NCBI GenBank assembly: GCA_022600315.1
Contig: JAHZKQ010000050.1
Location: forward strand, 1-10,140
Direction of reading: 5' to 3'
From: Gammaproteobacteria bacterium
GTDB lineage: Bacteria; Pseudomonadota; Gammaproteobacteria; Coxiellales; Coxiellaceae
DNA: 10,140 nucleotides
Positions 6,610-10,140 of this stretch are shown in pieces. Below the pieces are notes generated by a model, which worked only from the letters and a program-made list of their open reading frames with translations, was not told where the DNA came from and did no database searches. The position numbers and the translations under genes were made by a program. Numbering within the stretch: the stretch's first letter is position 1; the number at the start of each line of letters is the position of its first letter.

Positions 6610-7010
6610 GAGCTCCTCGCTAAGTTGGGGTTGAAAGGTTGTGGTATAAGTTCAGATAGCAATAAGCTTTCTTGCTTATTGGCAGACACTAAATGCAATA
6701 CTGTGTCGGTAGTGGCAAACTCTATTAGGCGTTGCCGGCAAGCACCGCAGGGGGTAATTAATTCGTCACCCGGGGTTAACACCAAAACTTCGCGCAGTTG
6801 TTTTTCGCCGGCACCAATCATGCTGCCAAGCGCATTGGTTTCAGCACAAATACACAAGGCAAAGCAAACATTTTCAAAATTACAACCAGAAAATAATGAC
6901 CCGTTTTGACTGCGTAAGCTAGCCGCTACTGGGAAATTCGAATAAATAGCATAGGCATTTTTTAAGGTTTGTTGTGCTAAGGATAAGAGATCATCAGGTA
7001 TATTGCTCAT
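6606..7010 (-). CDS. cdd: cytidine deaminase (homotetrameric type)
   Basis: This enzyme deaminates cytidine and deoxycytidine to uridine and deoxyuridine, the natural feed for the uridine-phosphorylase-like gene nearby. The 134 residues match the short tetrameric Cdd class. The zinc site is CAE (55-57) and PCGACRQ (87-93), giving zinc ligands Cys55, Cys88 and Cys91 and proton-shuttle Glu57. Upstream, YSNFPVAASL (23-32) and CNFEN (43-47) are the substrate-binding part. The segment before the Cys (NVCFALCICAE) departs from the usual NASYG-VCAE pattern but keeps the key residues. It starts 10 nt after the DUF47 stop behind a weak AGTGA site and overlaps punA by 4 bp, so it is internal to the operon. 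Confidence 0.94.
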   Translation of the reverse strand: MSNIPDDLLSLAQQTLKNAYAIYSNFPVAASLRSQNGSLFSGCNFENVCFALCICAETNALGSMIGAGEKQLREVLVLTPGDELITPCGACRQRLIEFATTDTVLHLVSANKQESLLLSELIPQPFNPNLARSS

Positions 7011-7020
7011 AAAATTTCAC

Positions 7021-7701
7021 TTAATTTGCGGTTAACATACGCAACCGGCTGCCAACGCGTTGCGCGGTATCGGCTAAGAAGCCAACTTGTTCAATGACTT
7101 TATATAAGAACATTACATCAATAGGTGCTAAGGTTTTTTCTAGGTGAAACAGTTGTTCGCGCAATTTAATTTGGATAACGTCAGTTTCTTTTTCGATCGC
7201 GTTTAATTTTTGAATCATGGTGGCGACTAAATCTACTTCGCGACCTCGAAAGCCAGACTCTTGTAGTTCTTCTAGCTCATTAATGGCCTTAGTTGCTTGG
7301 GTTGCGGCATCGACTGAACGCTCAATGTGTTGGCTAAAGGCCATGCTAATTTCGTTAGGAATTGACATGCGCCTACCCAACATAATGCCGGCGATATCTC
7401 GAGAGACATTGGCAATGGTGTCTTGTTGTTCCAATAGTTCTAGTAAATCATGTCGTGCTACCGGTAAAAATAAATTTTTTGGCAAGTGTAGACGAAAATC
7501 TTGTTTCATAGAATCGGCTTCTTGCTCTGCCTGACTGATTTGTTGTTGAATGGCTTTGGCTTCAGTCCAATCCGCTTGCGTTACTGCTTTAATAAAGGGC
7601 AGCAATAGTTGGGCGCAAGTTAGGGCCTTATTCATATGCTGTTCTAGTGGTTTAATGGGCGACCTGGCAAACATTGCCAGAATACCGCTTTGACTAGCCA
7701 T
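7021..7701 (-). CDS. DUF47 / PhoU-like PiT accessory protein
   Basis: This 226-residue, almost wholly helical protein of the DUF47 family (PF01865, TIGR00153 type) is distantly related to PhoU and is usually encoded beside pit genes as a partner or regulator of the permease. Visible features are the N-terminal FARSPIKPLEQHM (11-23), the acidic helix end LLELLEQQDTIANVSRDI (86-103) resembling PhoU metal-binding helices, a Glu-rich helical stretch (140-175) and the final VGFLADTAQRVGSRL (206-220). It is soluble and presumably acts at the inner membrane. It heads the operon with cdd, punA and deoC (10-bp gap to cdd), with a consensus ribosome site at 7707-7713. Unusually, pit is not next to it but nearly 3 kb downstream on the same strand. 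The molecular role of the family is only partly known. Confidence 0.9.
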   Translation of the reverse strand: MASQSGILAMFARSPIKPLEQHMNKALTCAQLLLPFIKAVTQADWTEAKAIQQQISQAEQEADSMKQDFRLHLPKNLFLPVARHDLLELLEQQDTIANVSRDIAGIMLGRRMSIPNEISMAFSQHIERSVDAATQATKAINELEELQESGFRGREVDLVATMIQKLNAIEKETDVIQIKLREQLFHLEKTLAPIDVMFLYKVIEQVGFLADTAQRVGSRLRMLTAN

Positions 7702-7706
7702 TATCG

Positions 7707-7737
7707 CCTCCTTTAAAAATATCGTTCAAGGATTATA
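7707..7737 (-). promoter_or_regulatory. -10 box and strong ribosome site of the DUF47-cdd-punA-deoC operon
   Basis: On the - strand a perfect TATAAT (complement of 7732-7737) precedes AAGGAGG (complement of 7707-7713), which lies 5 nt before the DUF47 ATG. The predicted leader is about 24 nt. No convincing -35 stands at 16-18 bp, so the promoter may need an activator. Confidence 0.55.
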
Positions 7738-7788
7738 AGTGATTGCGGCTCGGGAAGACAGAAAAATAGCGTACTTAGGCCTCTTAAG

Positions 7789-7818
7789 TTGGCGCCGGCT
7801 GGCAACATGCAGTAAAAT
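7789..7818 (+). promoter_or_regulatory. promoter of the PEBP gene
   Basis: TTGGCG (7789-7794) and TAAAAT (7813-7818) stand 18 bp apart, matching consensus at 4/6 and 5/6. The ribosome site GGAG (7840-7843) is 8 nt before the ATG at 7852. The gene is divergent from the DUF47 operon. Confidence 0.5.
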
Positions 7819-7851
7819 TTAAGAAAAATATATCCAAATGGAGTTTGGGTT

Positions 7852-8367
7852 ATGCTAAAGACGATTGCACTGTTAGCTTACATGCTGGGACATAGCCCTG
7901 GAAATCATCAGGCCTTTGAAGTTTTGAGTCCAGCGGTACATAACGATCAGCCGATACCCATTACCTACACTTGCCGAGGTGGTAATCATACCATTCAGTT
8001 ACGTTGGCGCGGAGTGCCAAAGCGCACGCAATCTTTAACGCTCATTATGTATGATGTTGATGCGCCGAGTGAGAACTGGTATCACTGGGTGGTGTATAAT
8101 ATTCCAGTTCGTAGTCATTCAATGAAATCTGCATTTGTCGCTAAGGATCATGCGGATATTGGTTTTAATAGTTGGGGGCATTTACATTATGATGGTCCTT
8201 GCCCATTGGTGGGAGAGCACCGGTATATTATTCGACTGTATGCACTAGATCGACATTTACGTTTAGGTTCAAAACGCCCAACACCGTATGTGGTTGAGGC
8301 ATATATGCGTGGCCATGTGATTGCTGATACGGCATTAATGGGTTTGTTTACTGCGCCAGCTAAATAG
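7852..8367 (+). CDS. PEBP-family protein (YbhB/YbcL type)
   Basis: This protein belongs to the phosphatidylethanolamine-binding/Raf-kinase-inhibitor family (PF01161). The bacterial members are small ligand-binding proteins whose role is poorly known. The 171 residues show the family order: FEVLSPAV (22-29), IPITYTCRGGN (35-45), LRWRGVP (50-56), DVDAP (68-72), HWVVYNIP (78-85), NSWGHLHYDGPCP (106-118) and HRYIIRLYALD (123-133). Asp70, Pro72, His78, Gly115 and His123 belong to the conserved anion-binding pocket. The start MLKTIALLAYMLG is mildly hydrophobic, so export is possible but the cleavage site is not clear. The gene has its own promoter and overlaps the convergent hibernation-factor gene by 8 bp at the 3' end. 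Confidence 0.92.
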   Translation: MLKTIALLAYMLGHSPGNHQAFEVLSPAVHNDQPIPITYTCRGGNHTIQLRWRGVPKRTQSLTLIMYDVDAPSENWYHWVVYNIPVRSHSMKSAFVAKDHADIGFNSWGHLHYDGPCPLVGEHRYIIRLYALDRHLRLGSKRPTPYVVEAYMRGHVIADTALMGLFTAPAK

Positions 8368-8893
8368 ATTTTATCCGATACGCGCGCGGTCCTTCATCAG
8401 CAATAGACGCGACAAACTGCACAGTATCACCTGTATTAAGCGTGTTAAAATCTAAATGACTTAGGCTGTCTTCATTAAAATAATATTCATTGCCTTCATT
8501 ATCTTCGATAAAACCAAAATTTTTATCTGCAAATAAACGCACTATTTTTCCCGCCATAAATTCTGCATGGTGCTTTACATCGCCGCGTATTTTTTGCATC
8601 GTTTCTTCAATTTTGCGCACGGTGCAGTCAAAGGCTTCGCGAATCGCCACATATAAATTCTCATCACTTTGGTGATTAACCGCGATGGTCTTTTTTTCTG
8701 GCAGAGTAACAATAATTCGACTGTTATATAGTTTGCCTTGTTGTTGATTATTTTGTGCAAGCTCAACAGTAATGTGGCAGGAAATAATTAAGTCAGAATA
8801 TTGATTTAATTTTTCAGCTTTAGCATAAATATGTTGAGTGACTTCTTGGCTATGGGGAATATCTCGAAAGGTGATTTGTACGGGTTGTTGCAT
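8360..8893 (-). CDS. HPF/RaiA ribosome hibernation factor fused to a cold-shock domain
   Basis: The 177-residue protein has two domains. Residues 1-105 are an HPF/RaiA (S30AE) domain: VQITFRDIPHSQEV, a long first helix, strand SCHITVEL, strand SRIIVTLPEKKTIAV, and helix ENLYVAIREAFDCTVRKIEE. This domain normally binds the 30S decoding region in stationary phase. Residues 114-177 are a cold-shock (CSD) fold: GKIVRLF, the RNP1-like KNFGFIED (124-131), the RNP2-like NEYYF (135-139), and the ending DEGPRAYRI. The RNP1 aromatics are kept, so RNA binding is plausible. This architecture is known but differs from the classical long HPF, whose tail is a dimerisation domain. GAGGAGA (complement of 8899-8905) lies 5 nt before the ATG. 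It is probably expressed alone from the -10 box at 8946-8951. Confidence 0.92.
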   Translation of the reverse strand: MQQPVQITFRDIPHSQEVTQHIYAKAEKLNQYSDLIISCHITVELAQNNQQQGKLYNSRIIVTLPEKKTIAVNHQSDENLYVAIREAFDCTVRKIEETMQKIRGDVKHHAEFMAGKIVRLFADKNFGFIEDNEGNEYYFNEDSLSHLDFNTLNTGDTVQFVASIADEGPRAYRIKSI

Positions 8894-8945
8894 GACGATC
8901 TCCTCAAGTGGGGTTTTATTTGCTCACTTTTTCAGCTTCACAGTA

Positions 8946-8951
8946 ATTATA
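8946..8951 (-). promoter_or_regulatory. -10 box of the hibernation-factor gene
   Basis: The - strand reads a perfect TATAAT here, giving a leader of about 45 nt before the ATG at 8893. No clear -35 is present. An 8-bp perfect dyad (8983-9000) lies about 40 bp upstream, where a regulator could act. Confidence 0.45.
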
Positions 8952-8982
8952 GCTCGAAATTGCACATTATCCGATCGATAAA

Positions 8983-9000
8983 AGCTGTTTAAAAACAGCT
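8983..9000. repeat. 8-bp perfect dyad AGCTGTTT-AA-AAACAGCT
   Basis: Arms 8983-8990 and 8993-9000 are exact reverse complements. On the - strand the hairpin is followed by TTTTA, so it could stop transcription entering hpf from the right. It could equally be an operator upstream of the hpf promoter. Confidence 0.5.
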
Positions 9001-9161
9001 CATTAGACCAGGCATCAATAATTTCCATCGCTGATTTCACTGAATAATCGCTTATTTTCTCGTATATCATGATGAATTTACAAAAAAGCCAGGGTTTTAA
9101 GATTTTCTTAATATAGATTCGGTATGATGTTTAACAGGATCAGGGGTATTTACCTGGACAG

Positions 9162-9200
9162 ATCAGGTTTGTCGCTAGATACAATTTAGTGTAACCTGAT
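9162..9200. repeat. 8-bp inverted repeat ATCAGGTT ... AACCTGAT
   Basis: Arms are 9162-9169 and 9193-9200 with a 23-nt loop, in which CTA and TAG could pair further. GATCAGG also occurs at 9138-9144, so the arm sequence appears three times within 63 bp. Confidence 0.45.
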
Positions 9201-9242
9201 GAGCTTTGAGCAAGTTTATTTAAATTTGCATAGTGTAATCAT

Positions 9243-9268
9243 AATTTGTTTATCTACTTAAACAAATT
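9243..9268. repeat. 10-bp perfect dyad AATTTGTTTA-N6-TAAACAAATT
   Basis: Arms are 9243-9252 and 9259-9268 with loop TCTACT. It has no GC-rich stem and no T tract, so it looks more like a protein-binding dyad than a terminator. Confidence 0.55.
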
Positions 9269-9286
9269 CACCCAACCTAACGGAGG

Positions 9287-9323
9287 CCATGATATTGATA
9301 GACTGGACGCCTAATTATCATGG
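9287..9323. repeat. 8-bp inverted repeat CCATGATA ... TATCATGG
   Basis: Arms are 9287-9294 and 9316-9323 with a 21-nt loop. It begins directly after GGAGG and spans the ATG of a doubtful 36-codon frame, so as RNA it could fold over that start. Confidence 0.4.
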
Positions 9324-9407
9324 TAATACTCTGCCCGACACCAATCTCTTTATTACACTGTTTGACTTAGAAGTTATGCGCTTTAGTTGCTTTTTCTAGG
9401 TTAGCAA

Positions 9408-9431
9408 TATTGATGCCATAACGCATCAATA
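9408..9431. repeat. 9-bp perfect dyad TATTGATGC-N6-GCATCAATA plus direct repeat
   Basis: Arms are 9408-9416 and 9423-9431 with loop CATAAC. The left arm with its flank (CAATATTGATGC, 9405-9416) recurs as CAATATTGGATGC at 9456-9468, upstream of the 9514 gene. Repeated half-sites of this kind suit an operator. Confidence 0.5.
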
Positions 9432-9485
9432 CATTTATTTGGGTTGTTTACGTAACAATATTGGATGCTGTATAGGCTCAATATT

Positions 9486-9505
9486 TATATTTATAATATA
9501 AAGGA
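9486..9505 (+). promoter_or_regulatory. -10 region and ribosome site of the 9514 gene
   Basis: AT-rich boxes TATATT (9486-9491) and TATAAT (9492-9497) precede AAAGGA (9500-9505), which is 8 nt before the ATG. The upstream box is more likely in use, because a start from the second would fall inside the ribosome site. TTGGAT at 9461-9466 is a possible -35, 19 bp from the first box. Confidence 0.4.
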
Positions 9506-9513
9506 ATATTTGT

Positions 9514-10140
9514 ATGCGAAATATAACTGCAGAAATAGAGGCACTGCTTGGGCAAAACAGCACTGCAAAAACAAGCGCACTGCTTGAGCAAAACAACACA
9601 ACAAAGCCCAACCTACAGGCACTAAACGATACTGTTTTCAGCTCTCTGTCTGATAAGATTGATACAACTCTGTCGCCTGAATTTGAAAAGCTTGGGGAAT
9701 TGTCAGGGGAGGAAAAAGAAAAGCTTGCTCACCGCTATTATAAACTCCAGTTATATCTTTCCCAATTAGAGTTCTTGCAAAAATCAGACAAACAAGATTT
9801 ACCGATGCCTCAGTTACTACTTGACGGGAATATACTAACATCACTCTTTAAAGACTCAGATCCAACTGTGTCTATGTCAATATCAAGAAGCTCTACTGCT
9901 TCAGATTCGCCGATGCCTGTTGCTGATGCAAAGTCAACGACAGAACAACCACAGTCACCGCTGCCGCAAGTTTGGGAGTTTGAATTAACTTGTGAAGAGT
10001 TTGTTGATGTACAGCAAGCGTTAAAAGGGGAATTGCAGAAGAGGGGATTTAATTATCTCGAAAAAAATAATTCTGATGCAAGTTTAAAGTTTAGTCTGCC
10101 AGTCGAGGTGGCAGAGGCATTAAATTTATCTAAAGATAAA
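9514..10140 (+). CDS. N-terminal part of an unrecognised acidic Ser/Thr-rich protein (runs off the window)
   Basis: The frame is open from ATG 9514 to the last base (209 codons, no stop). It is preceded by AAAGGA at an 8-nt spacing. There is no signal peptide or membrane segment. The start contains a 12-residue tandem repeat, ALLGQNSTAKTS (10-21) and ALLEQNNTTKPN (22-33), from a 36-bp DNA duplication at 9541-9612. Residues 40-92 look helical and charged (SPEFEKLGELSGEEKEKLAHRYYKLQLYLSQLEFLQK). Residues 112-155 form a Ser/Thr/Pro/Gln-rich linker with two PMP motifs, and a second ordered part begins at VWEFELTCEEF (153-163). No family is recognised. The modular, soluble, acidic make-up would fit a large secreted effector, but that is only a guess without the C-terminus. 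Confidence 0.75.
   Translation, partial: MRNITAEIEALLGQNSTAKTSALLEQNNTTKPNLQALNDTVFSSLSDKIDTTLSPEFEKLGELSGEEKEKLAHRYYKLQLYLSQLEFLQKSDKQDLPMPQLLLDGNILTSLFKDSDPTVSMSISRSSTASDSPMPVADAKSTTEQPQSPLPQVWEFELTCEEFVDVQQALKGELQKRGFNYLEKNNSDASLKFSLPVEVAEALNLSKDK

Larger units (their letters stand above)
8906..9513. other. gene-poor stretch with several perfect dyads
   Basis: No convincing gene lies in these roughly 600 bases on either strand. The hpf promoter lies at the left end and the promoter region of the 9514 gene at the right end. In between are five perfect inverted repeats of 8-10 bp (8983-9000, 9162-9200, 9243-9268, 9287-9323, 9408-9431) and a direct repeat CAATATTG(G)ATGC (9405-9416 and 9456-9468). 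No tRNA or known RNA gene is recognised. It may hold a long regulatory region, a small RNA, or a decayed element. Confidence 0.5.

Noticed and set aside
9107-9128. CTTAATATA (9107-9115) followed by TATGAT (9123-9128), a PmrA-box-like promoter for a small RNA
   Set aside because: It is a single imperfect match in AT-rich DNA, with no gene or clear terminated RNA downstream.
9289-9399. 36-codon frame (MILIDWTPNYHG...) after GGAGG in the gene-poor stretch
   Set aside because: GGAGG is only 2 nt from the ATG, although a TTG at 9295 would have better spacing. The frame is short with no recognisable pattern, and the dyad 9287-9323 explains part of its sequence. A leader peptide is not excluded.
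9367-9426. 19-codon frame on the - strand beginning MRYGINIANLEKATKAHNF
   Set aside because: It looks protein-like and might be a decayed gene start, but it is too short, has no ribosome site and no adjoining homologous remnant that I can recognise.
9638-9844. 68-codon frame on the - strand
   Set aside because: It is antisense to the open + frame from 9514, which has a ribosome site and continuous coding sense.
1-10140. CRISPR array, tRNA, rRNA or insertion sequence
   Set aside because: No regularly spaced repeats, cloverleaf, rRNA segment or transposase reading frame was seen on either strand.

Overview
The window comes from an AT-rich bacterial chromosome. Gene content fits a gammaproteobacterium, probably from the Legionellales/Coxiellaceae side: a PiT phosphate permease with a DUF47/PhoU-like partner, a YbhB-type PEBP protein, a hibernation factor fused to a cold-shock domain, compact salvage genes, and unrecognised proteins between housekeeping genes. 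The assignment is inference from gene repertoire and protein style, not from a marker gene.

Left part (1-2840, accessory, all + strand). Three tandem genes (the first cut by the window edge) encode small exported proteins of one family. They share a 23-residue signal peptide, nearly identical in DNA in the two complete copies, and a conserved four-cysteine pattern, but the mature parts have diverged. An intrinsic terminator closes the array. Next come a basic orphan protein (1335-1844) and a phage-type Bro-N/antirepressor-like gene (2004-2837, TTG start). Each of these two genes is followed, 3 nt after its stop, by the same ~48-bp sequence, which is the antisense of the 3' end of the pit gene. 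The Bro gene thus sits between two copies of the pit 3' end, like the scar of an integration or duplication.

Central part (2846-7701, core metabolism). On the - strand, DUF47/PhoU-like, cdd, punA and deoC form one tight operon (10-bp gap, 4-bp ATGA overlap, 1-bp gap). pit lies further on, also on the - strand, and a uridine-phosphorylase-like gene is inserted in the opposite orientation between deoC and pit. Together the genes cover cytidine deamination, phosphorolysis of purine nucleosides and probably uridine, and cleavage of deoxyribose-5-phosphate. Phosphorolysis consumes inorganic phosphate, the substrate of PiT, so the mixed cluster makes metabolic sense (inference). The phosphopentomutase needed between phosphorylase and aldolase is not in the window.

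Right part (7789-10140). A PEBP-family gene (+) converges with an 8-bp overlap on a hibernation-promoting factor/cold-shock fusion (-). A stretch of about 600 bp without a convincing gene follows. It holds five perfect inverted repeats and a repeated CAATATTG(G)ATGC element, and leads to the promoter region of an unrecognised, acidic, Ser/Thr-rich protein that runs off the window. That gene is open from 9514 to the end.
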